Positions 39,160 to 49,009 of a DNA stretch of 64,000 nt are shown here, one piece after another (the first letter of the stretch is position 1; each line of letters begins with the position of its first letter). Made by a program: the position numbers and the translations under genes. The notes under the pieces were generated by a model. It was not told where the DNA came from. It searched no databases and saw only the letters and a program-made list of their open reading frames with translations. Origin of the DNA: Magnolia sinica (lineage: Eukaryota > Streptophyta > Magnoliopsida > Magnoliales > Magnoliaceae); assembly GCF_029962835.1 (NCBI RefSeq), contig NC_080579.1, positions 186,001 to 250,000 on the forward strand, read 5' to 3'.

Positions 39160-39850
39160 CCCCCTCTCAACTGTTCTCTGTGGTGTGGTTTATTTGAGTT
39201 TCCATTTGGATTAATTTTTAGTTCTAAGGGTTTATAAAAAAAATAATAATTAAATAATAAATAAAATAAAATAAAATAACTATTACCTTGTGAGCATGGA
39301 GGTAGAAAGAAATGACTTGAAGTCCGATAGTTTAACTGAAGATATGGTCTTTGGCGGAGTGGCGTGACATAATAGGATTCATGTAATTGACCAAATCAGT
39401 TGGGACAAAATGCTTTGATGATAATAATGAGGATGAGGTGACGTATGTATGTATATCATCATCATCATCTCAGCACTTTCGCAGCTAATCTAAGCTTTAC
39501 AATTCTGTTATGTCCCTCCAATCCATCCAGGTTCTATTCTCAACTAAATTGTTATTCCTTAAATCTTCTGTTAGTACATCCCCCCTTTTTAGCCTCCAAC
39601 TTACCAGTAAACTCCTTCAAACTCGCTTAGTTCCTTATCTTCATTGCACATCGCCAAATAATCACAATCTTATTACCTTTGGTGTTACTCCTAACTTTCA
39701 TTTAAAGCATTCATTTCTAATTTTCTCATTCATTGACTTCTCACAAATTCATCTCCTATTCCTCATTTTTGTAATGCTTATCATATGAATATGTCATTTG
39801 GTGACTGTCCAAAATTTTAATCTATGTATAATGATTGTTCTCATGCATTG
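39160..39850. repeat. Tail-to-tail LINE composite, junction 16 (type a)
   Basis: The tail is at about 39415-39472. Its left edge (39144-39165) is the empty counterpart of the solo LTR insertion site. Confidence 0.68.
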
Positions 39851-41734
39851 TAATTAGACAATTTTCAAAAAGTTTTAGATTTTTTTTCCTTTACTAACCC
39901 TTTTTTCAATTTTTAATAATAATTAAAAAAAAACTATCAGCTTAAGTGATAGCATATCATGCGATGGCATTCTTATACATAATAATTAGAAAGTTCAAAA
40001 AAACAAATATTAGATTTTTTTTTTTCCTATTTATCATTTTTTTAATTTTTAATTTAAAAAAAAAAAATAAACCTCAGCTTGAGCGGTCACGTGATGGCAT
40101 AAGCAATCAACCCAGGGTTATGGCTTATGTTGGTTTATTTGATTTAACAACCTTGCTCATTTTACGAATTTGTTATTCCTCAACTGTCCAACATTTTGCC
40201 CTGTATGTCATGACCAGTCTTTTACCCATCATATAACATTTCTCGTTCAGTTTTATTAGTATAAGACAATTTTACAAAATTTCATAAGAACACATCTACA
40301 GTTTGCTCGCCATGCCCTAAATCTACAAGCAACATCTTTCTCAATCACTTCACCTTAGTCGGGTTTATCCGATGAGTGGCTTAAGTTCACAAAATTCCAG
40401 AGGCACACATCTCAAATTTATTCACCATGCCCTAAATCTTACAAGCAGTATCCTTCGCTCCATCCATGTACTTTCAAGACTATCGCTTGCTCGTTTAAAA
40501 CCTTTAACTTGTACTAACTCACTCCTAAACTGTCCTTCAACCTATCAACCAACTCCTTCAAACCCGTTTTGTTCCTTATATTCATTACACGTGGCTAAAT
40601 CATCTCAACCTTATTACCTTTGGTGTTAATCCTAACTTTCATTTAAAGCATTCATTCCTAATTTTGTTATTCTTCATTTTCCCACACATTCATTTCTGGT
40701 TCCTCATTTTTGCAATTCTCATCGTATGAATATGTCATTTGGTGACTGTCCAAAATTTTAACCCATGTATCATGACTGTTCTTATACATAATAATTAGCC
40801 AGTTTTTTTTTAATAGATTTTTTTGAAGTTTTTAATTAAAAAAAAAAAAACCATCAGCTTGAGTGATCGCATAAGTGATCATGTGATGGCATAAGCAATC
40901 AACTCAAGGTTATGGCTTATGTGGGTTTATTTGATTTAACAACCTTGCTCATTGTATGAATTTGTTATTCCTCAACTATCCAATATTTTGCTCCATATGT
41001 CATGACCAGTCTTCTACCCATCATATAAAATTTCTCTTTTAGTTTTATTAGTATAAGGTAATTTTACAAAATTTCATAAGGACACATATACTTTATTCAC
41101 CATGATCTAAACCTACAAGCAACATCTTTCTCAATCACTTCATCCTAGTCGGGTTTATCCGATGAGTGGCTTAGTAAAGGTACTTAAGGTGATTTCACAA
41201 AATTACAGAGGCACAGATCTTGACTTTATTCACCGATGAGTGGCTTGCTCGTTTAAAACTTTTAACTTATACTAATTCACTCCTAAACTGTATCTTCAGT
41301 TAAGCCATATATGTGCTTAAATATTTTGTTACAACTTCCACCCATGTCCCATTAGGCCTTTTATTTGCCCTTTTATGACCTTCATATATGACATTATCAA
41401 AGATTAAATCTTTTGCTAGTACCTCCACCAATGTCCCTTTATGCCTTTTATTTGCCTTTTTGCCCTTTATTTTTATCTTTTGCACTTGAAAATCCTCCTG
41501 GTCGACTTTACCTTATATTATTACTCATCGGTGTTACTCATGACTTTCGTTGAATGTATTTGTTCTTAGTTATGTCATTCATAGTCTTCTTATACAGAAA
41601 TTTCACAAAACTATATAGGTATACAACTCCACTACATTCACCTATCTCTAAATTTATATGTAATATTTTTCTTGATCACTTAAGTTGGTTACATTCAACT
41701 TGGTGGACTCAACAAAACCTGGTTGTGCTCCCCC

Positions 41735-42400
41735 TCTCAATTGTTCTCCATGGTGTGGTCCATTTCAGTTTCCATTTGATTTAATTTTTAGTTCTATAAG
41801 TCTTAAACGTGGAGGTAAGAAGAAATAATTTGAAAGCCGATAATTTAACTGAAGATATGTTCTTTGGCGGAGTGGAATGGCATAATATGATTCATGTGGT
41901 TGACTCAATCAGTTGGGACTAAATGCTTTAATGATGATAATGAGGATAAGGATGACGTATGTATGTATATCATCATCGTCATTGAAGCACTAATCCCAGC
42001 TGATTTAAGCTTTATAATTCTGTTATGTCCCTCCAATCCATTCAGGTTGTATTCTCAACTAAACTATTCTTGTTTAAATCTTCTGTTAGTACATCCACCC
42101 TTTTTATCCTTTAACTTACCAATCAACACCTTGAAACTCGTTTATTTCCTTATCTTCATTGCACGTTGCCAAATCATCTCAATCTTATTACCTTTAATGT
42201 TTATCCTAACTTTCACTTAGAGCATTCACTCCTAATTTTGTCATTCTTTGTCTTCTCACACATTCACATCTAGTTCCTCATTTTTGCAATGCTCATCGTA
42301 TGAATATGTCATTTGGCGAATGTCCAAAATTTTAACCCATGTATCATAACTGTTCTTATACGTGGTAATTAGACAGTTTTTAAAAAGTTTTAGATTTATT
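41735..42400. repeat. Tail-to-tail LINE composite, junction 17 (type b)
   Basis: The tail is at about 41930-41990. This is the last composite before the array ends at 42487. Confidence 0.68.
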
Positions 42401-42792
42401 TTTTACTTTTTTTTCACCTATTAATCATTTTTTCAATTTTTAATTTTTTTTTTAAAAAACCATCAACTTGAACGATCGCATAAGCGAATAAGGTAGTATT
42501 TTGTAGAATTTTCTAAAGGAAACTGTGTGCCTTTTTTGGATGCGAATCAGATGGCCCACGCCACCCCAGCTATGGTGGTGATGTGTGGGCATTGTGGGAC
42601 CCATTTTGATGTATATGTTGTATATCCATGCTATCCATCAGTTTTTCCATCTTCTTTTAGGGCATGGTCCTAAAAATGAAGAACACGTTACCACACCATT
42701 GTAGGTGTGGGAGGGCAACACCACCTAATCATCGCAAAGCCTTCTTTGGGATTTTCTCTTGTGGGGTCCACTAGTACATTGATGATTGAACT

Positions 42793-42876
42793 TAGCACTG
42801 TCAACGGGCTAGGCCAGTTGGGCTTATTCAAAATTTTAAATGTGACTGGCCCGAGCCTAGCCCATTGACAGCCCTA
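42793..42876. mobile_element. Short hAT-like MITE
   Basis: 84 bp with imperfect inverted ends TAGCACTGTCAACGGGCTAGG and CCTAGCCCATTGACAGCCCTA-type sequence. ATTGAACT lies on the left and ATTGAAGG on the right, a diverged 8-bp target duplication. No coding sequence. Confidence 0.6.
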
Positions 42877-42998
42877 ATTGAAGGCAGACACATGCCTTGT
42901 AAAATCCAAGTAAGGTACAATCATATGGATGGGCCAAAAGATTGTACACTAGTGCTTAGGATTTTGGTTTGTACAAAGTGGGGCACATTGTTCACAAA

Positions 42999-43000
<2 letters not shown>

Positions 43001-43071
<71 letters not shown>
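43001..43071. repeat. (TA)n microsatellite
   Basis: About 35 TA units, left border of a TA-flanked duplicated unit. Confidence 0.95.
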
Positions 43072-43073
<2 letters not shown>

Positions 43074-43316
43074 GCATGCTCACCTATGCACGTGCGCACC
43101 TTATCACACGTGTCATGGGCGTCTAATCGGAACGGTCCATAAGATGCGGAATCCTATGAAACCCTAGGGGACAAATTTTCACCCTAATCTAAGTTGCTGG
43201 TGGGCCATATCAAAGAGAAATGCAAATCAAGGGAAGAAATTATTTTCATTTTTCATGGCCCACCAAAGTTTTAGTTCAAAGTAAAAATTGGTACCAAGGG
43301 GTTTCATGAGGTTCAA
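43072..43316. repeat. TA-flanked unit, copy 1 (Micron-like candidate)
   Basis: About 245 bp running from GGGCATGCTCACC to GGTTTCATGAGGTTCAAA, bounded on both sides by (TA)n. A near-identical copy follows at 43342-43595. It has no inverted ends and no ORF. Rice Micron elements are short sequences that occur inside TA microsatellites, and this arrangement resembles them. Confidence 0.5.
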
Positions 43317-43341
43317 ATATATATATATATATATATATATA
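43317..43341. repeat. (TA)n microsatellite between the two units
   Basis: About twelve TA units separating the two copies of the 245-255 bp unit. Confidence 0.95.
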
Positions 43342-43594
43342 GGCATACTCACCTACGCATCTATGCACGTGCGCACCTTATCACACGTGTCATAGGCGTC
43401 TAATCGGAATGGTCCATATGATGCGGAATCCCATGAAACCCCAAGGGACGAATTTTCACCCTAATCTAAGTTGCTGGTGGGCCATATCAAAGAGAAATGC
43501 AAATCAAGGGAAGAAACTATTTTCATTTTTCATGGCCCACTAAAGTTTTGGTTCAAAGTAAAAATTGGTACCAGGGGGTTTCATGAGGTTCAAA

Positions 43595-43595
<1 letters not shown>
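43342..43595. repeat. TA-flanked unit, copy 2 (Micron-like candidate)
   Basis: A direct copy of 43072-43316 with a small extra segment near its start (CGCATCTATGCACGTGCG). It shares TTATCACACGTGTCAT and TTTTCACCCTAATCTAAGTT. Bounded on the right by a long (TA)n. Confidence 0.5.

Positions 43596-43660
<65 letters not shown>
43596..43660. repeat. (TA)n microsatellite
   Basis: About 32 TA units at the right border of copy 2. Confidence 0.95.
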
Positions 43661-43662
<2 letters not shown>

Positions 43663-43859
43663 TTACAAAATTGCCCTTCCTAATCCTAATTAGGGGGTAA
43701 TAGTATTGAACATGGTCCAAATCATTAAAAAAACGAGCTTGAATTTTAAGCCTAAGCTCCCAAAAGCCCAACGGGTAGGGTTGCAAATGGGATGGGTTGG
43801 GTTAGGTTGGGTCTAGGGGCGCCTCATACCCGACCTATTTAAGAATCCACTTGGAATTT

Positions 43860-44640
43860 TGGACCTAGCCTTGACCCACTAAAATTCAGGCATGTTTAGG
43901 TTAGGTTGAAATCAAAAGGAGTCGACCCTCTAATTTTATGGCTCGATACTGGCCCCCTATCCAAATGACCTATTTATCACACGAGTCGCATTAAAGTGGA
44001 TAGGGATGCCAATGGGTACCCAAAGTTGTGGGTACCCGATGAACCCACCCATGAACCCAAACCAATTTTAATGAGCTCAAGTTCAATCAATTGGACCCAA
44101 TAACAAGTTGAGTTGGGTCCAGACAATAAATTTATCAATACTTTTCTTCTTATTTTGTTTTGGGTTTTGGGTGGTGTCAAGGCTCAACCCATTAATAACT
44201 TATGTGGGTAGGTAGGGTTCAACCCAAGCCTAACCCATTAGGAAAATTTTCTAAACCTGACCCATTAAAATTTGGGCTAGTTTAAGTTAGGTCGAAATCT
44301 AAAGCAACCGTCCCACTAATTTAATGGGTCGATACTGGCCTCTTATCCGAATCCAACCCCATTTATCATTGGGGTCATATTGAGGTCGATAGGGATGCCA
44401 ATGGGTACCCGAAGCCGTGGCCTATGAACCTAACCCAATTTTAACGAGCTCAGGTTCAATCAATTGGACTGAAGAAATCATGTTGAGTTTGGGTCCAGGC
44501 AATAAATTTATCCATACTTTTGTTCTTTATTTTGTTTTGGGTTTTGGCTCGAGTCAAACCAGCTCATCTGGCTCAACCCATTAGAAACCTATGTAGGGTC
44601 ATCCGGCTCAACCCATTAGTAACCTATGCAAGGTCATCCG
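43860..44640. repeat. Tandem duplication, unit about 389 bp
   Basis: GATAGGGATGCCAATGGGTA occurs at 43999 and 44388, and the surrounding sequence aligns at the same offset. The unit is rich in CAACCCATT and GGGTTGGGTT-type words common in degenerate plant transposon ends. No coding potential. Confidence 0.65.
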
Positions 44641-45166
44641 GCTCAACCCATTAGGTAGGTTCAACCCCAGCCTAACCCATTATTTAAATGGACAAATTTC
44701 TAGCTCGAACCCAACCCACTACCCAATTAGTTTGGCTTGAACCCACCTTAAAAGCAGGTTGGGTCTGTTAACACATAGGCCAACCTGACTTAGGCCTAAG
44801 GCCAACCCATTTTAAATTAGAGCTAGGCCTGTCAATGGGTCTATATTAGGCCCAAGTCCAACCCAGGTTGGGACTCAAACCCAGACATGTTCCTTCCTCA
44901 TGCAAGGTACAATTTCTACAAGGAAAATAAATAGCAACCAAAGTTCAAAATTGAAATGGTTTTCCTTACCTTCATTAATTATTTCATACCCCGTTGCCTT
45001 CATGATCTTTGGCAGCGCCACTGGAAAAAAAAAAAGAAAAAAGAAAAAGAAAAAAGAAAAGTAAAAACCAACAGGAACTGTAACTAATTGCTTTGACAAA
45101 CAGTTGATGACCTGAAAGTGGCTATGCTGCATCAAACCAGCATTCATTTTCAGGTTTTTTAAAAAA

Positions 45167-45169
<3 letters not shown>

Positions 45170-45259
<90 letters not shown>
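45170..45259. repeat. (TA)n microsatellite
   Basis: About 45 TA units. It lies just downstream of the last recognised polymerase exon, where the next exon would be expected. Confidence 0.95.
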
Positions 45260-45262
<3 letters not shown>

Positions 45263-45329
45263 AATCTGGCCACAGGCAGCCACATGTTCATCTACCCCCT
45301 GTTACAACAATTTATAATAGCATGCATAC

Positions 45330-45422
45330 CTTACAATCACGGGCCAGCCCAGCAGGAGCTTTCCCATATGCAATAGAGAAGTTAAGCATTTTTGCTTTTC
45401 ATCTCTCAAAAGCAAAGGCATC
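45330..45422 (-). pseudogene. Organellar DNA polymerase I-like exon (downstream of two)
   Basis: Minus-strand exon of 93 bp (31 codons, phase 0) between TTATTTCAG and GTATGC splice sites. It reads with KAKMLNFSIAYGKAPAGLARD, the conserved family-A polymerase finger segment of plant organellar DNA polymerases, which replicate plastid and mitochondrial DNA. An in-frame TGA lies eight codons in, where relatives have a basic residue. It follows 45817-46011 in the right order and phase, so the two come from one gene. No further exons were found on either side. Confidence 0.7.
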
Positions 45423-45816
45423 CTGAAATAAGGACACATATATATAATTTTTTTAAAAAAAAAATCATTACCAAGAAACAGGTTAAGCAGCATAACATAG
45501 TTAAAATATGTTCACGAATATATTCAAACTTTGCAGGTGTGTTTGGATCAGCTATTTGAATTCAGATGACAATAACTATTAGTCTAGTATTGTGTGACTC
45601 CAGATTGCAACTATCCTACTTGAAGTTGGGACTTAAGAGACCTATAACTAATACTACAATATAAGAGTTACTTCCTCATCACTTTTTAGTAATTCATGAG
45701 GCACTGTTCATGATTGTCTTTTTCCTTCGTATTATAATTCTATATTCCTAGGTTCATTGCCTTTTTTTTTCCCCTTTCATAAGATCAGTGAAATGAGAAG
45801 TTTTCTGTATAATTAC

Positions 45817-46011
45817 CTTTAATAGAGGAACTGGAGGTTTGTCTTCCCTGGGTTGAGGCTACCATTCAAGCAACACCCCTTTTCCCTCTACAGCCTTGCG
45901 AATATGTGGGTACATATTCATTACCATCCTTGAATGGAAATCCCCACTAGCCTTGAAGGCATTCAACATGCTCTGATAGTTTGCAAGATGCATAAAGATC
46001 CGAAGCTCCAG
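45817..46011 (-). pseudogene. Organellar DNA polymerase I-like exon (upstream of two)
   Basis: Minus-strand exon of 195 bp (65 codons, phase 0) between CTTGTAG and GTAATT. It begins LELRIFMHLANYQSML, continues with AFKASGDFHSRMVMNMYPHI and ends EDKPPVPLLK. This is the family-A polymerase palm segment that directly follows the catalytic DYGQ motif, here absent with the preceding exon. An in-frame TAG follows LLEW. The family match is from recognised motifs; the fragment cannot encode a working enzyme. Confidence 0.75.
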
Positions 46012-46284
46012 CTACAAGATAAAGTTTGTTTCCACAATTAAATCTAATGTGGCAATTTTAAAATACGCTAATCGCCTTGCTGACTCAGCTAAGTCAGCCT
46101 GGTTTGGCTGAGCTCCAAGTACCAGCCTGAACTCAAATCTTATATGAAAATGGCCCTGCGGATCAATTTTTATATAATTGGTAAGCTTGCAACTGACTTG
46201 GCAAAATTGTACTCAGAACTCAGGAGACAAGCTCTGTAATGCCAACTATCACAAAGGATAATAAAGAGCAGAAGCGAATGCTAC

Positions 46285-46361
46285 CAGGGGCTCTGTGTTA
46301 TCAATAAAATATTTTCTTTGCTCCTCTGATATCTTGATTTTATGAAGGACTGAACCAAAAT
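46285..46361 (-). pseudogene. Unassigned exon-like segment
   Basis: A 77-bp minus-strand stretch bounded by CTTGTCAG and GTAGCA splice-like sites, reading FGSVLHKIKISEEQRKYF without a stop. It lies upstream of the polymerase exons but does not match the polymerase segment expected there. Origin not recognised. It may come from another captured gene or be chance. Confidence 0.3.
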
Positions 46362-47087
46362 CTGACAAGAGAAGCATAGTAGTACGAGTAATATCAAGCT
46401 TCCATAGAAAAATATGAAGAAAAGATACATGAGACTTGGAGAAAACAAAATAGTTGCACTAGTTCAGTTAGACATTGTATAGCTTAGGACCCTATACAAA
46501 GGAAACCTATCATGTGCACCTCTTTTTTGAGATGTTATGATTTAAAAGTGTGTATTAATGTCTTTTTTAACAATCCTTGAAGTTTCATTAAAAAATCAAC
46601 CATTTTCCCAATGTTTCCCCATGTTTCCCAAAAAGTGTGATAAATTACCTAATACAAACGATATATCCCTTGCGATAACCGATATGTATCTGTATCACGA
46701 GGATGTGATACGTAACACGATACCGATATTTCAAACACTGAGTTTGTCCTTGTAGAGAAGCATTTTCGTCATTTACAAAAAAAATAATAATAATAATTTT
46801 TAAAAAAAAAAAAAAAACTGTCATTTCAATTTTCAAATAGCATTCATTACAGCAATCTAATGGAAGGTACCAGAATCTAAAATCCTTAAGAGGTATCTCA
46901 ATGGAGGTAATTAGATTAGGTACGGAATGAAAATTCCCGCCTAATGAGTTACTATCCACTACCTCACTGTTTCCGTTAAACACTGATAGCCTAATAGGGA
47001 TTGGTGCTTTCCAAATGCCGTGGAGTGTGGAGGCCACCCTCCAAAGGTAGGAGAGTGAAAGAAAAGATGGGGTCAAGAAAAACACCT

Positions 47088-47289
47088 CGAGAAAACTTCT
47101 GCTCATATTTTTCAGTAATGCGGCAGTCAATAAAGATGACTAGCCTAGGAATCTGAGAAATTTAATTTTTGCTGTAAAAGAATTATACTTGAGAAAACTT
47201 TCACTCAATTTATCAGTCATGTGGCAGCCAAAAAGATGACTAGGTTAGGAATATGAGAAATTTATTTTTTGCTGTAAAAGAATTATACA
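47088..47289. repeat. 100-bp tandem duplication
   Basis: Two copies at a 100-bp offset, each running from GAGAAAACTT to TTTTTGCTGTAAAAGAATTA and both containing AAAGATGACTAG. Non-coding. Confidence 0.7.
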
Positions 47290-48054
47290 ATTTTGTCTCT
47301 AGGTTAATCTGAAGATATGGCACAAATTAACCAACATACAGAAACTTTTCATCAGAATTCTGAAAAACTGAAACAGTTATCCCATATTTTAATAATGAAT
47401 TCATGACTCTTTAACTTAAAAAAGATGCTACAAAAAAATGTATAAAGGAACTCGCAGCCAAAAAGTAAGCTGAATAGTTCCTCAAGAAAATGTATTTCTG
47501 ATTCAGATAAGCCTCTCCTATAAAAGAAGAGGTTCAACAAATGAAACTAAGAAAATACTGTCAAGTACAAAGATGATAGGGGAATACAACGAAACTGCAT
47601 TGGATCTGCAGAATATTACCAAATGGCCATTTTCATTGTGTTGGAAACATCCACATTGGTTGTAGATATTAAAACAACCTATTAGCTAAGATCTGAAAAC
47701 ATAATCCTCCACTAGTATTTGCATGTTCGAGGTAGTCAACAAGACTTGTGAAAAGAAAATCTATCCATGTCTACTTGACAGAGAACATCTTCACTGTCCT
47801 TGTGCATTTTGGACAAAATAAACTACTCAGTAGGGCAAGATCATAAAAGTTGCATAAAAATCAACTACTTAGGTTAATCTTAAAAGTTTCAATTCGAGCA
47901 GACCAGCCATAAACTGAAAATAAAATCAGTTTACCTAAAACAGAATATACATTAGTTACCATCATTGTGTGAGAACAGAATCAACATATTAGATCACCAC
48001 AATTCAGGGATACAAACAAGCATGGTTTAAAAGCAGCACCCACACCAATTTCAC

Positions 48055-48106
48055 CTTTTCCTCGAGAATCCCACCAACTGCCTTATTTTCCGACACCACC
48101 ACATCC
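48055..48106 (-). pseudogene. Unassigned exon-like segment
   Basis: Minus-strand stretch following TTGCAAGGTTTTCAG and ending before GTGAAA, reading DVVVSENKAVGGILEEK. Splice-like borders and a stop-free frame are the only support. Family not recognised. Confidence 0.25.
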
Positions 48107-48403
48107 TGAAAACCTTGCAACAACTGTTAGAAAACCTCTCATGTTGCAGCATAGTTTAGAAATCTGAAAACTCAACTGACTCAATTATTGGAACTCAATG
48201 CGTGCCAAATTCTCTAGATTCATGCTTTGACATAAGCATGCAAGTCATAGAAAATGCATCACTATTGTGGAAGTTCACCAACAAATAAACTGGTGATCAT
48301 GTATATATGCATGTGTGTATACACACCCCCACACATGTGCACACACTCACATCTCTATATACATGATCCCTTGTTTATATATGAGAGAGAGAGTGGTGTT
48401 TAT

Positions 48404-48487
48404 GCACGTCCAACACAAGTCAAGTGGTCTCTATTCCAAGGTACACATTTTAATATTTTCATGCACGTCCAACACAAGTCAAGTGGT
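48404..48487. repeat. Short direct repeat
   Basis: ATGCACGTCCAACACAAGTC followed by AAGTGGTC occurs twice, starting near 48402 and 48460. Non-coding. Confidence 0.7.
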
Positions 48488-48721
48488 CCCTTGTTTAGTT
48501 TGACCTTTTTTGAGTTGAATGTGAGCCTATGATGTGATTTATTTGTTAAGCATCTTTGTCAGATTTCTATTGAAGGATTATGATTTCTTTGAATTTGGGG
48601 GATTTCTGGTGCATGGACCATCCACAACAGGTTTCAAACAAGTAGGTTTGTCATAGAATTAGGAAGTTGGGTTTCTTGAGAGAGATGGAAACAAATTGGA
48701 TATTTGGATGGAGTGAAATAC

Positions 48722-48790
48722 CTGGAGCTGCTGCCCTTCAACTGATGAACATGGCCATCAACCTTTTTGAAATCTACAGGCTGCTGATCT
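48722..48790 (-). pseudogene. Histidine phosphotransfer protein (AHP) fragment, HPt-histidine exon
   Basis: Minus-strand exon reading DQQPVDFKKVDGHVHQLKGS, with the HQLKGSSS motif that carries the phospho-accepting histidine of HPt domains. AHPs relay phosphate from cytokinin receptor kinases to response regulators. The exon is preceded by a CTTGAAG acceptor and ends at GTATTT, phase 2, as expected before the missing IGAxxVK exon. It is separated from 48867-48997 by a 76-bp intron, and joining the two restores the frame. There are no stops, but the first and last exons of the family were not found, so it is called a fragment. Confidence 0.7.
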
Positions 48791-48866
48791 CTTCAAGAAA
48801 AGAAAAACATAGAAAAAGTGATCTTTTCAATATCCAACAAGAGAGAGAGAGAAGCAAATTCCTCAC

Positions 48867-48997
48867 AGAGCTCTGCCCAAATCATTACGAAGCTTCTCAG
48901 AATCATCAAAGAAGAGAGACACCACTTCCAAAACAAAATCTGGGTTGCTCCCATCTTGCAACTGCTGCAGCTGTGTGTATTGATCATCCAAGAATCC
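48867..48997 (-). pseudogene. Histidine phosphotransfer protein (AHP) fragment, upstream exon
   Basis: Minus-strand exon reading GFLDDQYTQLQQLQDGSNPD then VVSLFFDDSEKLRNDLGRA, the first helices of plant HPt proteins. The acceptor TTTGAAG lies upstream and the donor GTGAGG downstream. The frame is open. No exon with the start codon was recognised within the next kilobase. The intact splicing suggests DNA-level origin, not a processed copy. Confidence 0.72.
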
Positions 48998-49009
48998 CTT
49001 CAAACAGGA

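Larger units (their letters stand above)
34953..42487. repeat. RTE-type LINE fragment array, block 3, with 4.2-kb periodicity
   Basis: Four composite junctions lie at about 35.23, 37.78, 39.44 and 41.96 kb. Alternate junctions are about 4.2 kb apart and correspond closely, so the block is nearly two full higher-order units. All reading frames are broken LINE relics. The array stops at 42487 inside the GATC-rich spacer motif (AACGATCGCATAAGCGAA), after which unrelated sequence begins. Confidence 0.72.

Noticed and set aside
3500-42400. CRISPR-like array or protein-coding repeat family
   Set aside because: Repeat units are long, diverged, full of stops and carry LINE C-terminal motifs. There is no short repeat-spacer regularity.
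42865-43167. ORFs with long Tyr-Ile runs around 43.0 and 43.6 kb
   Set aside because: Pure translation of (TA)n microsatellites.
44970-45035. Minus-strand stretch reading ALPKIMKATGYEIINEG before GTAAGG as the next polymerase exon
   Set aside because: It has a plausible donor site but does not match the polymerase segment expected after 45330, and no clear acceptor was found.
46570-46742. MITE ending in TTTCAAACACTG
   Set aside because: One end resembles a common plant repeat (CAGTGTTTGAAATATCGG on the minus strand), but no matching second end or target duplication was located.
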